The notes under the pieces were generated by a model. The model was not told where the DNA came from. It saw nothing but the letters and a program-made list of their open reading frames with translations, and searched no databases. Positions 8,253 to 22,200 of a stretch of DNA of 64,000 nt are shown here, piece after piece. Within the stretch, counting starts at the first letter, position 1. Every line of letters starts with the position of its first letter. A program made the position numbers and the translations under genes. The stretch is from JANLIQ01 sp964358205 (lineage in GTDB: Bacteria > Patescibacteriota > UBA1384 > 2-12-FULL-50-11), in the NCBI GenBank assembly GCA_964358205.1, contig CAYHNZ010000001.1, positions 1 to 64,000 on the forward strand, given 5' to 3'.

Positions 8253-8511
8253 ATACGGCGAGATCGACATTCTGGCTGGAGACGGTAAAACGCTGGTAAT
8301 TGTTGAGGTTAAAGCTAAAACTTCCGATCGCCAAGGTGCGGCAATTGAAATGATCACCCCACGCAAACGGGAGAAATTAATTTTGCTCTCCCATGAATTA
8401 ATGATGAAATATCAGACCAACAATATCCGGATCGACGTCGTCACGGTTGACAACGCCGAAGATCAACCAGCGATGAAGCACCATAAAGGTATAATAGAAA
8501 GTAACTATTAG
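8149..8511 (+). CDS. yraN: YraN/UPF0102 family endonuclease-fold protein
   Basis: 120 residues with the restriction-endonuclease-like signature of the family: GAKAENWATQYLKEKKFRIL, then KYGEIDILAGDG and VIVEVKAKTS. These supply the GEID and E-x-K active-site-type residues. Family members are often encoded near rplS/rnhB and are proposed Holliday-junction-type nucleases, but a biochemical role is unsettled. The frame is open from 8014, but that upstream part is the repeat inside rplS. ATG 8149 (MSFQGKLLG) or 8140 gives a normal-length protein. It overlaps the extended end of rplS by about 100 nt. Confidence 0.85.
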   Translation: MSFQGKLLGAKAENWATQYLKEKKFRILKRNFRTKYGEIDILAGDGKTLVIVEVKAKTSDRQGAAIEMITPRKREKLILLSHELMMKYQTNNIRIDVVTVDNAEDQPAMKHHKGIIESNY

Positions 8512-8520
8512 TTATGAAAA

Positions 8521-8650
8521 TCCCAAATCCCAATAATACAAATCCCAAACAAATCACAATATTCAAATGCTCCAAGTTTTTGAATAGTTGGGGTTTTGGT
8601 AATTTGAGTTTGTTTGGAGCTTGGGATTTGGGATTTGGGATTTGGGGTTT
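8521..8650. repeat. AAATCCCAA/TTGGGATTT long imperfect inverted repeat
   Basis: The left arm contains AATCCCAAATCCCAATAATAC and CAAATCCCAAACAAATC. The right arm contains TTTGTTTGGAGCTTGGG and tandem GGGATTTGGGATTTGGGATT. The centre is near CCAAGTTTTTGAATAG. The right arm provides an artefactual in-frame extension of gltX. This type of tandem-like intergenic repeat is frequent in Patescibacteria contigs. Confidence 0.75.
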
Positions 8651-8659
8651 TACTTATTG

Positions 8660-10117
8660 ATGGCTGAAGAAATTAGAGTTCGGATTGCTCCCAGCCCCAC
8701 CGGCCGGTTTCATATTGGTACCGCCAGAACGGCCTTGTTTAATTACCTATTTGCCAAAAAGTTCGGCGGTAAATTTATTGTCCGAGTTGAAGATACTGAT
8801 CAGGAGCGTCACGACGATTCGTCGCTAAAAGATATTCTCGAAGGTCTGTTGTGGTTAGGCATGAGCTGGGACGAAGGACCGGAAGTTGGTGGGCCTTATG
8901 GGCCGTACTTCCAGCAAGAACGACTCGGATTATATCAGCCGTTTGTTGACCAGCTACTGGAGAAAAAAACGGCCTACCGCTGTTACTGCACTCCGGAAGA
9001 ATTGACGGCCGAGCGCGAAAGCCAGCAGGGTCATCACGCCGCACCCAAATACTCCGGTCGCTGTCGTAATTTATCAGCCCAAGAAATCGATCAGTTCGAA
9101 CAGGCCGGTCGCACCAGTGCCGTTCGCTTTGTCGTCGAGCCGCAAACAGTTGGCTTTGACGATCTTGTTAAAGGCAAGGTTGAATTTGACGCATCGCTGT
9201 TTGGGGATTTTGTCATTCAAAGATCAGACGGTATGCCGCTGTTTGTTTTCTCCAATGTTATTGACGATAATTTGATGAAAATTAGCCACGTTCTGCGAGG
9301 CGAAGAACACTTAGTCAACACCGCTAAACAAATGCTACTTGCTAACGCTCTAAATTTCTTGAGTCCGCAATTCGGACATTTCCCGCTGATTTTAAACGCT
9401 GATCGGTCGAAGATGAGTAAGCGCAAGAATCCGGTTTCAATATCGGACGACTACAAGGCCAAAGGTTTCTTGCCCGATGCCCTAGTCAACTTCATCGCCC
9501 TTTTGGGCTGGAATTCCGGTACCGACCAGGAGATATTCTCGCTGGCGGAGCTGGTTGACGAGTTTGAGATCAAGCGTGTAGGTACCAGCCCGTCAATATT
9601 TGATCCTGAAAAATTGCTCTGGATGAACGGCTACTACATTCGTCAGAAATCAATCGGTGAGATCGCCTCCGAAGCCCAAAATTTTATTACCGACAAGGAG
9701 CTCTTTCAAAAAACCCTCGCTAAGCCCGATTATTTTTTGGAAGCAATCGGCTTAGTTCACGATCGGATGAAAATCTTGAGCGAAACGGAGGGATTAATCA
9801 ACTACTTTTTCACCGCTCCCGAATATGATCCAGCGCTCTTAATCGCTAAAAAATCGACCAAAGAAAATACCTTGGCCGCCCTCAAAGCGGCTGCTACTGT
9901 GGTTGGCGGGCTCAAAACTATGGCGCTCGATGAAGTTGAGCCAGCTCTGCGCGGTGCCGCAACAGATCTAAAAATTAAAGATGGCGAACTGCTCTGGGCC
10001 GTCCGAGTCGCTCTATCTGGTCGCGACGCTTCACCGGGGGCATTTGAATTATTATCTGTAATTGGCAGGGAAGAGTCTTTGAAGCGCCTTAATTCTGCTA
10101 TCGCTAAATTCAGGTAA
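8660..10117 (+). CDS. gltX: Glutamyl-tRNA synthetase
   Basis: Class I aminoacyl-tRNA synthetase of 485 residues. The HIGH motif is APSPTGRFHIGTARTALF at residues 10-27, and the KMSKS motif is RSKMSKRKNP near residue 250. Cys residues in CYCTPEELTAER and GRC resemble the zinc-binding region of bacterial GluRS. The frame is open further upstream from 8621, but those 13 residues are translated from the GGGATTT repeat, so ATG 8660 is chosen. No glutaminyl-tRNA synthetase is seen in the window although tRNA-Gln genes are, so the enzyme could be non-discriminating and feed GatCAB; this is inference. Confidence 0.95.
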   Translation: MAEEIRVRIAPSPTGRFHIGTARTALFNYLFAKKFGGKFIVRVEDTDQERHDDSSLKDILEGLLWLGMSWDEGPEVGGPYGPYFQQERLGLYQPFVDQLLEKKTAYRCYCTPEELTAERESQQGHHAAPKYSGRCRNLSAQEIDQFEQAGRTSAVRFVVEPQTVGFDDLVKGKVEFDASLFGDFVIQRSDGMPLFVFSNVIDDNLMKISHVLRGEEHLVNTAKQMLLANALNFLSPQFGHFPLILNADRSKMSKRKNPVSISDDYKAKGFLPDALVNFIALLGWNSGTDQEIFSLAELVDEFEIKRVGTSPSIFDPEKLLWMNGYYIRQKSIGEIASEAQNFITDKELFQKTLAKPDYFLEAIGLVHDRMKILSETEGLINYFFTAPEYDPALLIAKKSTKENTLAALKAAATVVGGLKTMALDEVEPALRGAATDLKIKDGELLWAVRVALSGRDASPGAFELLSVIGREESLKRLNSAIAKFR

Positions 10118-10209
10118 TTATTGTTGACGGCCACCCTGTTTTAACGCATTGTTAAAGCACATGGAGGGTTTGTTTATATCCACTTACATGGGAGAGGGGG
10201 TTTTAGAGT
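10118..10209 (+). promoter_or_regulatory. Leader of the giant surface-protein gene with Shine-Dalgarno-like run
   Basis: GGAGAGGGGG lies 8-18 nt before ATG 10210 and could serve as an unusually purine-rich ribosome-binding site. TTGACG occurs near 10123 with no clear -10 at 17 bp. CTGTTTTAACGCATTGTTAAAGC contains a small inverted repeat (TTTAAC/GTTAAA). Confidence 0.35.
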
Positions 10210-13200
10210 ATGGCTCCACAGATTCAACGTGCCAGACGGCGATTTGACGGAGTTTACCAAGCCACTAGGGGAAAAATCCTTTGCGAGTACAATCTCCACC
10301 CAGTCAGGTTCTTCTCGGTATTTTTTTCCGTAGTTGTGTTACTCGGAGTAATCGCCTTCTTTAAGCCGGTTAGTGCCAGTATCGGTCTGCATCTAGACCA
10401 ACGGGAGCTACAAAACAAATACCCGAATTTTTGGACATTGGCCGAACAAAAGAAGATCTCTCCAAGCAGCGATAAATATTTTATTGGAGACGAGCCGGTA
10501 GTGCCAAGTTCAAGCCCAGTTGTACTGGCCGTGGCCAGCGATTCTACAAACATTGAAGTAACCGCCGACAGCGCGCACGAAGATATTGGTCAAAATCCTA
10601 ACCAGTTCACAAAAAGCGTTAGCGTCGAACAGGTTGAAAGGGGGACGAAAATCTCCCAAAAGGAGACCGATGGGCAAGCTGGCCTGTACAGAATCAAAGC
10701 CCAAGACAGGGTGACCGGTGCTGTTACGGCTGAAGAAACCATCGCTTGGGGGGTATTGGCGTTCAACCCAGACTATTCAATCTACCCGACTGATACATCC
10801 GCCACTTTGGCGATGGCGGTCCTTGATGACCGAGGCAAGATGATCTGTGACGCCTCGCTGACGATCGAGATTACCGATCCAAACGGCAACAAAAAAATCT
10901 TATCGACCGAAAATGAGCTAGTGCTGGTAAATAATGCGTGTCTAATCTACGGCCCTACTTCTGAACCAGATTATATTGCCAATTATCAAACCGGCACTGA
11001 AGGCGATTATCAAGTCACGATAAAGGCACGTGTAGGAAGCGGTGTACGAACGCTCCACGACAAGTTTTCAGTTAAAGATAATCAGCCGTTTTACTTGCAG
11101 CGAGTCGGGGCGACTCGGACTTTTCCGAACGCTGAATATGTCTACAAACTTAATTTTCAGCCCAAAGTTGACGGCCAATATCAACTCACCGAAACTGTGC
11201 CGGCCGAGTTCATTATTTCCGACACCAGCGCCAAGATTACAGAGGTCGGTGATGTCAAAAAATTAGTCTGGCAAGTTGACGCCAAAGCTAAAGCAGACCA
11301 AACGTTGATGTTCGGTTACAAAGGGCCGCTCAAATCACCGCATCTTTATACTTTCGGCCCCGCCGAAGTCAGCTATGTCGCTGACGCTCGCTCTTCGTCG
11401 ATAACTCAAAGTCAGCAATCAGCCAGCCGCAAGCTGCAAGCTGAAAGCTGGACCGAACCTCGGGCCTGGCAGATCGCCTCCGATGCGCCCTCCACCGTCA
11501 ACTGGGATGGCAGCTCAAGTGCCAACTGGTCAGATGGCGCCAACTGGTCAACCAATGCCATACCACAGGCTGGCGACAACTTAGTTTTCCCGGCTGGTGC
11601 TGCAAATAAATCCAATTCCAACGATCTCGGCGAAAATATGCTGTTTAACTCGATTACTTTTAATGACAGTGGCTACACCCTGGCTGGCAACACAATTATT
11701 GTCGGCCAAGGATTAAACGGCATCACCGACGCCGTAGTTTCTGGCGGAAACACCATTAGTCTTAACTTGCGCGTTGATGTAACTCGTTGGTTAACTGTCA
11801 CCAATAGCGGTGAAACGTTAACAATTTCGGGAACGATTGCTGGCGTTGGCGGTATCACCAAAGAAGGTCAAGGCAAGTTGGTTCTATCTGGCGCAAATAC
11901 CTACGGCGGCGTCACCAAAATTAACGGCGGTGATATTAGCGCACGAAGCAACACGGCTCTCGGCACCATCGCCACCGGCACGGAAGTTGTAGGAGAAGCG
12001 GCGTTAGAATTACAAGGCACAATCGCTATCGGTCGCGAGCCGCTAACGCTGCGTGGCTACGGCGAATCGAGCGGCGGCGCGCTTAAGAACGTTTCGGATA
12101 GTAATAGTTTTGATGGGCTGATCACTATTGCCGGTATCGCTGAAATTCAATCTGATTCTGGCACACTCACGCTAAACGGCGGCGTCACTGGTGCGGCAAT
12201 CCCACTTGTTCTTGATGGGGCTGGCAATATTACGTTTGCCAAAGCCCCGGTCGCAAACACCAGCGGCTTAATCACTAAAAACGGCGCCGGGACGCTAACG
12301 TACAATTTCCCTAACACCTATACTGGTTTGACAACCGTCAATGCCGGGACGCTGACCTACGGGGTCGATAACGCGATACTGTCTGGTGGTATCACCGTTA
12401 ACGGCGGGACTGTCGATATCGCCACGTTCTCCGATATGGTCGGAACGGTGACGCTCGGGACGCTGGCCGGTGGGAGCGGCATTATTACTGGCTCGACCGG
12501 TGTGTTGAGCAGTGCGTCGTATGTGGTGTATGTCGGAACGATTAGCGCCATTATCGCCGGTGACGGTGGCACTTTAGCGAAATCGACCCCGGGAACGGTG
12601 ACCCTAACTCGTCCAAATCTATTCAGCGGTGCGACCACGGTCACCGTCGGCACCCTGAAGATTCAAGACAGCTTGGCGCTGGGCGTGATCGACGGCATTA
12701 CCACTGTTTCCGCCGGTGCGACGTTGCAAGTTGATGGCACTGGCTTGTCGATCCCCGAATTTATAACTATCTCGGGTGTCGGCCTTTTAAACCAAGGTGT
12801 GATCTGGAATTCAACCGGCAGCAACACCGTTACTGGCCTGGTGACCATGGCGGCCGCTTCAACTATTAAGGCTGATGTTAGTACTACCATTACGTACGCG
12901 ACGAACGGTTTCACTGGAGCGTTCGGCTTAACCGTCAACGGGGATGGAGACACGACAATTTCCGGGCCGATTGCGACGACGAGCGGTACGCTCTCAAAAA
13001 ATGGCCCTGGCACGCTCACCCTCACCGCCTTCAATCCCTACACCGGGGCCACCACAATCAATACCGGCACGCTCACCTTGAACAGTAACGGCGCCATCAC
13101 TATGTCAGCTTCGATCGCCATCAACTCAAACGGGAAACTAATCGCTGATAACAGCAGCGTGGTCACTGATCGCATTGGCGACGCTGTCGCCGTCTCCATG

Positions 13201-16200
13201 AACGGTGGCTCTTGGGACTTTTACGGTAGCTCCAGTACCAATACGCTCGCGACCGCCGGCACGCTCACGATGACCGGCGGGAAGAATGCCATCACCGTTT
13301 TTGCCGGTACCGGCGGTTACACGATTATGCGGTTTGCTTCATTTTCCCGGACCGCTGGCGCCAGAGGCCTATTTCGAGGTGCTAGTCTGGGCGCGACCCC
13401 AGCGGCCAACGTGGCCACAATTTTGTTCACCACGGCTCCAACGCTGCTCGGCGACGATGGCGTGGCCGGGACCTCGGCCGTCAGTATTATGCAGGGCGTA
13501 TTTGGTGACAACTCAACCTCCGGAACTGGGACCGACATGGTCACCTACGGTCGCGGCAACAATAATGGCTTACGGCTCTTGAACGGCGCTGGCTTCAGCA
13601 ATGAATACACCACAAATTTCTTGACCACCAACGCTAATATTAAAATCTCGTCCGCTACCGCCGCTATCACTTCGCAAATTAATTCGCTCATTCTCGATTC
13701 CGGCGCCAGTATCACTAACCCCGGTTCGGCCCAAACAATCACTTTTATGTCCGGCAATATTCTTAACCTTGAGGCTAGCGGGTCGATTGCCGGTGCTAAC
13801 ACCACCCTGGCCGCCGGAGCGGTTGAGTTTAGTATTAGCACGCCCCAAAGCCTCACGATCTCGTCTCTCATTACTACCACGGGCGGACTGACCAAAGGCG
13901 GCACAGGCACACTAACCTTCTCTACCGCCAAGACGTACACCGGTCTGACTTCGGTTAACGATGGAACCTTGATCTACGGCATTAACGATGCGATTAGCTC
14001 GGGTGCGGTTACAGTCAACGACGCCACCTTAGATATCGCTACTTTTACTGACACTGTTGGGGCGGTCGTGGTCCAAGGCGGCACCATTACCGGGACTAGC
14101 GGTGTCCTGACAGCAACCTCCTACGATCTTCGGGCCGCCACGATAAATGCAATTTTAGCAGGCTCAGGAACGCTAACCGTGGTAAACACCAACGAACGCA
14201 CCGATGCCGTCACGACGCTATCTAGGGACAATACCTTTACTGGTTCGATTGCGCTGACGAGTGGAGTCTTAAAGCTTGGTGGTGCTGGCGGTGGATCAAA
14301 CACCCCCTTGGGGACAACTGCGGCAGGCATTACGATGACGAGCGGGGCGATGTTAGATCTGAATGGCTACACGCTTGTAACGAGTGAAGCAATTTCAGCG
14401 ACCGGCACTGGCATTGCTCTACAGGGCGCAATTATTAACAGCTCAGCGAGTACGGTCACATATAACGGTGTGATTACGCAAACCGCGGCTGCTCGGATTG
14501 GGGCAAATTATGGGAAGATTATCATCGGGACCGGCGGCATCACTGGCACCTTTAACCTAACTCTTGGTGGCTTTGGCGATATTGACGTGACGAGTGCTAT
14601 CACTATTAGCACCGGCACGATCACCAAAGACGGTTTCGGAATTTACACACCTTCAAGTGCGAGTTCTACATACACCGGTCTGACGACGGTTAGCGCCGGA
14701 ACACTGAAGCTTGGAGTTTCGGGCGGTGCAACGAATACCCCGTTGGGGACTAATGCTGGCGGTGTGACCGTTACCGCCGGTGCGACGCTTGATATGAATG
14801 GCTTCTCTTTGGCGACAGTCGCCGATACCTTAACGATAAATGGAACTGGTTCCGGGACCGGAGATTTTGCAGCTGGCGCATTGGTGAATTCATCTGGAAC
14901 GGGCGTTACATATGTCGGGGCTATCGTTCTCGGCTCAGCGACAACCGTCAAATCAAACTCTGGAACAATCACCCTAACAACCGGCGGTATTACGGGTGCG
15001 TTTGCCTTAACGCTGGGTGGTACGGCGAGTAGTACAATTTCTGGTGTGATCGCGACCGCTGCCGGGACGATCATCAAGATTGATACCGGGACGTGGACGT
15101 TGTCGAGCGTAAATACCTACACGGGCGCAGCGACAATTTACCAAGGAACAATTAAGAATGGGATCGCCGCTGCGGCCGGCGGTGGTCCGCTAGGGACGGC
15201 TGCTGGGGCAACAACAATTTTTAGCGGCGGCGTACTAGACATGAATGGTTTTTCGCTTAGCGCCTTAGCAGAAGGGTTAACGATCAACGGCTTCGGCATC
15301 GAGAGCGGTGGCGCCATGGTCAATAACTCTGGAAGCGGCGTAACCTATTTGGGGACACGGGCCCTCGGGTCTGACACTCGAACCACCAACTCCGGCGCCG
15401 GCCTGTTAACCCTAAGTGGAATTCAGAGCGGCGCCTTTGAATCTCGCTACGGGGGAGCGGGCAATATCACCATTTCGGTGGCGATTGCCGCGACCGCCTC
15501 ATCATTCTGGAAAGATGGGGCCGGAACAGTCATCTTGAGCGCCGCTAACGGTCATACCGGGGTGACGACGGTCGCGGCTGGGACCTTACAATACGGTATT
15601 CTCAACACGCTGGCAGCTGGCGCGGTGGTAGTGAACGGCGGAACGCTCAACATCGTTTCGTTTAGCGATACGGTCGGTGCGGTGACGTTAGTTGACGGTA
15701 TGATTTCAGGTACAACCGGAATATTAACAGCAACCGGATACACTTTTGAAAGTGGCACGATCAGCGGAATTATCGCTGGTGCGGTGGCCGTCAATAAGTA
15801 CACGGCCGGTACGGTTGTCATCTCCGGCGTCGAAACGATCTCCAGTACCCTGACTATCCACGCCGGAACAATCGAGATCAGCGGCTCTGGTTCGGCGGTC
15901 GGTGTCACGGCAATTACTATCAACCTCGGTGCGACCTTAACGCTTGATAATTCAACGACGGCTGTGGCCAGTCGTCTGCTTGATACGATTGTCCTGACCA
16001 TGAACGGCGGTAATTTTAATTACAAGGGCAATACCGCCAGCACCGCCGCCGAGACGATCGGACAGCTCCTTTTTTCATCTGGTCACAACACGGTTACCGT
16101 GACGCCGGGCGCCGGCGGATCGACGACGCTGACGGCGGCGACTAACCCGGGCATCAATCGTACGGCCGGCGCGACAGTGTTGTTTCGTGGGACAAGTCTT

Positions 16201-19200
16201 GGCTCGACCCCGGCCGCCAACATCTCGACCTTAAAGTTTACAACGGCGCCGATCGTTGTCGGCGGCGGCGGCGGTACGGGTACCACCACCATCAGTATTA
16301 TCAAAGGCGCGTATGGGGACAATTCCCTGACTGGAACAGGGACAGACATGGTGACCCATAACGTTGGGAACACCAACGGTTTGCGACTTCTGAACGGACC
16401 TGGGTTTTCCGGTGAGTATGCAGCGAACCTGGGTACCGCTAGTGCCAACGTGAAATTGACAGGGGATACGGCCGCCACGACGACCAATACCAATTCGATT
16501 GTTCTGAACGGTGGCGGCGTCACGAACGCCTCGGTGACGTTGCCGATCGCCGCCACCGCCTTAGCCGGAAACATTTTAATTGCGACCGCCCATAACATTG
16601 CCGGCGCGAATACGGTGCTTGGTATAACAACATTCGAACTCAATGTTTTAGCGAACGCGGCCTCAACCGTTTCGGCCACCGTTGGTACGGCCACGACTGG
16701 GTCGCTTACCCTGAGCGGGAGCGGGAATGTGACCTTTAGCGCGGCGAATCCATATACCGGTACAACCTTTATTAATAATGCGACGTATACCTATGGCGTG
16801 GCTAACGCGATCAGTTCCGGTGCGGCAACGGTGATTGGCGGCACCTATAATCTTAACGGCAACTCCGATACGATCGGCGCCCTGAACGCGACAGGTGGCA
16901 CCATTGCCACCGGCGCGGGCACCTTAACGCTTGGCGGTACTGTCACTACCGTCGCCAACGCCAATGTAACCTCGATAATTACTGGGAACCTCGCGCTGGG
17001 GGCAAACCGAATCTTTAACGTTGGTGACGGCCTGGTCGATAACGACCTCGTTGTTTCGGCGACGGTCACCGGCGCCTTTACCGTGACGAAAAGTACGGGC
17101 ACTGGGGTCTTAGTATTATCGGCGACCGACAGTACCTATAGCGGTAGCACCACGATTAGCACCGGAACGTTTCGGTTCGGCAGTGGGGGGAGTGGCGCTA
17201 ACGGTCCGCTCGGGACGACGGCCGCGGCGACTATTATTTCTAGCGGTGCGTCTCTTGATCTGAATGGCTATTCGTTAGCGACTGCCGAAGGACTGACTAT
17301 CAGCGGTACGGGTGTTGGGGCAAACGGGGCAATTATGAACACATCATCGGCCGCCGCAACTTACCAGGGTCTAATAATCCTCGGCGCGGCGGCAACGATT
17401 ACGTCGAACTACGGCGATATTACCATTTCCAATACCGGCAGTATGACTGGTACCGGATTTGCGTTGACCTTGCGCGGTGCCGGGAATGGTTCAATAGCCA
17501 CTCAAGTCAATACTTCCACGGGTGGTTCAAGGGTTAAAAATGGCTTAGGCACCTGGACGGTTTCGGGCGATGGTGGCTACACCGGCGTAACGACAATTAC
17601 TCTGGGCGTATTAAAACTGGGTGCGGCTGGTGGCGCGACTAATACGCCGCTCGGCACAACCGGTACCAATACGACGATTGCCAGCGGAGCGATGCTGGAC
17701 TTAAATGGTTTTACTCTTGGTACGGCCGAGCCCTTATCGATACAAGGCACCGGTATCGCCAACGCCGGGGCGATTACAACCAGCTCGGGGATCGCGACGA
17801 GTTACTCGGGGGCAATTACGATTGCGACCGCTTCCCGTATAACGAACTATGGCAACGGGACATTCTCACTCAGCGGTGCAATTGCAGGCGGTGCCGTGGC
17901 CTTAACGACCGTCAACGCGCCGGGAACAATTACCCAGACAAGCGCCAGCGTCTGGTCGGGTACGACATCGTCTCTCACAAAAGAAGGCTGGGGGACGACG
18001 ATTTTGGCGGGTCAAAACTCAATCACTGGCTCGATGACCGTCAGTTCCGGCACTCTCCAGCTCGGGGCAAACGGCGGCGCGGCGAATACTCCGACCGGGA
18101 CTATTGCCGGAGGCGTGATTGTTTCGGCCGGTGCCGTGTTTGATTTGAGCACCTTCGTGTTGGGCGGCGCATCCACCTGGGAGCCACTAACCCTTAACGG
18201 TTCGGGCATCAAAAACGGCGGCGCCTTAATTAGTGCCGCCACCAGCGGTAATAACTTTGGCGTGGTGACTTATGGATCGAGTGCCCGCGTCGTCAACAAC
18301 GCTTCGGGGACGATTACCTTTGTCGGTGCGCCAACCGGAACCTTTAACTACGTTTTCGGCGGGACAGGTCCGATCACTATTACGGGTGTAATGCCGGCGG
18401 TGGCGATTACCATCACCAAATATGACTCTGGGATCCTGCTCTTAAATGGTGCACATCTCAGCACTGGACTGATTCGTATTAACGGCGGGACGGTCAGATA
18501 CGGCGTGGCCAATGCGATTCTGGTGAACGCCGTGACCATTGCCGGCGGGACGCTCGATATTAACGGTCAGACCGATGCCGTTGGTGCCATTATCCTGATG
18601 AGCGGCACGATTACCAACGGCGGCGCGGCCGCGACGCTAACTGGAACAGCCTATACGTTTTACGGGGGCGCCATTACCGCAGTGCTGGCCGGAACGGCAA
18701 TCGCAATGGCGAAAAACACCGGCGCCACGCTGACGATCAACCAAGCTTTGACGAATACCGGTACCTTAACTATCAACGCCGGCACGGTCCAGTATTTGGC
18801 TAGCAACGTCGTGGCTAACACCGCCGCGGTCATCGTGGCTGGCGGCACGCTGGATATCGGCGCGCAAACGGATACCGTGGCCGCCGTGACCCTGACCAGC
18901 GGAGCGATCACTGGCAGTACCGGAATTTTAACCGGCACTTCCTACGCCGTTGCCAGTGGCACGATCAGCGCGATTTTAGCCGGCGCGGTTACTCTGGCCA
19001 AAACCACGGCCGGTACGGTCACGCTCTCGGGTGTGAATACGTACTCGGGCGTTACGACGATCAGCGGTGGAGTCTTAAGTGTTGGCACTATTGGTAATGG
19101 TGGTGTGGCCGGGAACCTGGGAGCGGCGCCGGCCGCCGCATCCAATATTGTTTCCAATACCGGTACCGGGACATTGCAATATACCGGCACGACCTCGTCG

Positions 19201-22200
19201 ACTGACCGCAGCATTACGACGACCGCGGCGATCACTTTAAATCTTGATATTACAAATCCTGCCGCAGCGCTAACCATTTCGGGGACGACGACTGTAACGA
19301 CTGCGCCGTTCACGAAAGTTGGACCAGGGACACTGATCTTGTCGGGCACGAACGGTCATACGGGGCTAACCACGGTCCTGGCTGGGACGCTAAAAGAGGG
19401 CGTCGCCAGTGCACTCTCAACGGGAGCGTTAACTGTTACGAACGGGACATTCGATCTCAATAACTTCTCGGATAGTGTCGGGACAACCACTCTTACTAAC
19501 GGTGGGCAGATGATCGATTCCGGCGGTACGACCGCGGTTTTGACTAGTACAGCAACTTACGCATTGCAAAGCGGTAAGATCAGCGCCCGACTGGGTAGCG
19601 CCGTTGCTGCCGGTATCTCTAAAACGACAACGGATCGGGTTATTCTTTCCGGCGACAATACGTTTACCAGCACCTCTATAGCCTTGAGTGCCGGCGCCCT
19701 GAACCTTCAAAGCAACAACGCGCTCGGCGCTGCCGGTACGACCTTAACGACCACCATTACCTCGGGCGCGGCTCTGGAAACCCAAAATAATATTACGATT
19801 CCCAGCACCAAGCCAATTACGGCTAACTTGGGCGGCGTTAACAACAGTGGCGCAATTAGGAATATCGCCGATGCCAATACGATTCAAGCCAACATCGTGC
19901 TTGGTGTGACCAACACTCGGGTGAACTCGGACAGCGGCACCCTCACCTTCCCAACCGTCTCCGGTAACACCAACAATTTAATTGTGGGCGGCGCCGGCAA
20001 TACGACAGTTACCGGTATTATTAGCACTACATCTGGCACCTTAACCAAAGACGGTGCAGGCACATTGACGCTTCAAGGCAATAACAGTTATACGGGTCTG
20101 ACAACGATCAGCGCCGGTGTCGTGAATGTTCGGCATGCCGCAGGTCTTGGCACAATTGCGGCCGGTACCTCCGTCGCCGCTGGCGCGGCCCTGCAAATAC
20201 AAGGGATCGTCACCGTTGGCGCCGAAACGTTAACGCTCAATGGCACGGGCGTTGCCAGCGACGGAGCGTTAAGAAATATCACCAACAATAATACTTATCA
20301 GGGTAATATTACTCTCAATACTACCAGTTCGATTGGCTCCGATGCCAACACGCTCACTCTAAGCGGAACAATAACTGGCGGTGCATCCATTGGCTTAACT
20401 AAAGTTGGTGCCGGCGAGGTGTCAGCTTCCAATACGGTCACGGTTGGTGGCGACCTAACGATTTCAGCGGGAACCTTAACTGCCTCCAGCAACACCATTA
20501 CGGTTAGCGGTAACTGGTCTAATAGCGGCACATTTACGGCCGGCGCGAGTACGGTGGTATTAAATGGGGGCGCCACCCAGACTTTATCCGGAACCATGAC
20601 CACCACCAGCGCATTTAACAACCTAACCGTGACTAACGCCTTCGGTACCAACGCCTCGGACTGCGAACGAACCAGCTTTGTGGCCTCGATCGATTTCGAT
20701 GCTGCGGCCACGGTGACAACAAACCTAGTCTTTACGACCGCCAGTACCAGGGTGGAATTCAACAGCGGGTCAACCTATGCTTTTACCAACATCAACTGGA
20801 ACGGTCAGGCATCAGGTACGAAAATTTACTTCCGCAACTCGGACGCTTCCGGTACCTGGTTATTAAAAGTCACCGGCACCCAAACTGCGGTCTCGTTTAT
20901 TAATGTCTCCCGCTCCGACGCATCGGTCGTCGGCGGTAACGCCATTGTCGCCAACGACGGCACCAACACCGATTGCACCAATAACACCAACTGGACATTC
21001 CCGAGTAGCAATACTGCCCCAAATGCGCCAACTAGCTTGGCCCAAAAGCGCACAACCGATGTGGCGCTCGCCACCGGTGATTGGACCAATGAAACATCCG
21101 TTAAGTTTACGGCAACCGCCAGCGACACCGATAATCCCGACACACTGAAGCTCTGTATTGAAGCAATTGCGATTGCCAGCAATTTTACTAACACCGACAC
21201 CGGCTGTGGAAGCTTAACCGCCTATAGCGGTACACCAATCACTGTTACCGTCACCTTGTCTGGCCTAGTTACCAGTACCGAGTACAAATGGCAGGCGAGA
21301 ATCAAGGACACGGCTGATGCCGCTTCGGCCTGGAGCGATTACGCCGCCAATGGGTCTAGTCGCGATTTTGGTGTTGATACAACCGCTTGTACGACCGCCA
21401 CCGTTTACGATGGCAGTTCCGCTGGTGTAGATGCCGACTTTAACGATAGCTCGCTAACGGCGCTATCAGGCAACTGGGATGCTTTTACTTGTACTGTTTC
21501 GGGTCTGCAGAAGTATGAGTACTCAATCGGCGTGACCGCCGGCGGTACGACAATCAAGGGCTGGACCGATAACTCGACGACAGCATCGGTCACCGCCGGT
21601 AGCTTGATTTTACACACTAATGAGCTCTATTTCATTAACATCCGAGCGACCGACAACGCCAGCAACGTTTCGTCAGTGGTGTCGTCTAATGGCCAACAGG
21701 TTTTACCGTCGTTAAGTTTTACTATGGGCAGTAACACGATTAGCTTTACTAATTTAAATAGCACCAACAACCGACTCGACACTAAAACCGTTAGTCTAAC
21801 CACCAGCACTAATGCTTTCGGCGGTTATATTATTCGCCAGTACGCCGGTGGCTTACTAACCGACGGTACCAATACCATACCGATGTTCTCGGCTGGCTCG
21901 TACGCCGCACCAGCTTCGTGGGGGACAGGGTTTTGCTCGGGTACAACTTGTGGTTACGGCTATACATCTAACGACACAACTATCCAAGGCAGCAACTTAT
22001 TTAGTAGTGGCACGCTTTATGCCCCCTTTAGCCAAACTCCTTCTGGCGATATTGTGGCCGATCACACCGCCGCCGTTGACGGTACGAGCGGTGCAGTTAG
22101 CAACGAGTCGTTCACTATTACCCATAAAGTCGCCGTAACCGCTCTACAAGCGGCCAAAACCTATCAAGCAACAGTCTACTTGATTGTCACTGGCACTTTT

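Noticed and set aside
8621..8659. Early start of gltX
   Set aside because: It encodes residues from the GGGATTT repeat; normal GluRS begins at MAEEIRVR.
12357..20762. Many 60-200 codon minus-strand ORFs under the giant gene
   Set aside because: They mirror the Gly/Thr/Ala repeat composition of the sense strand and show no domain, signal or start logic.
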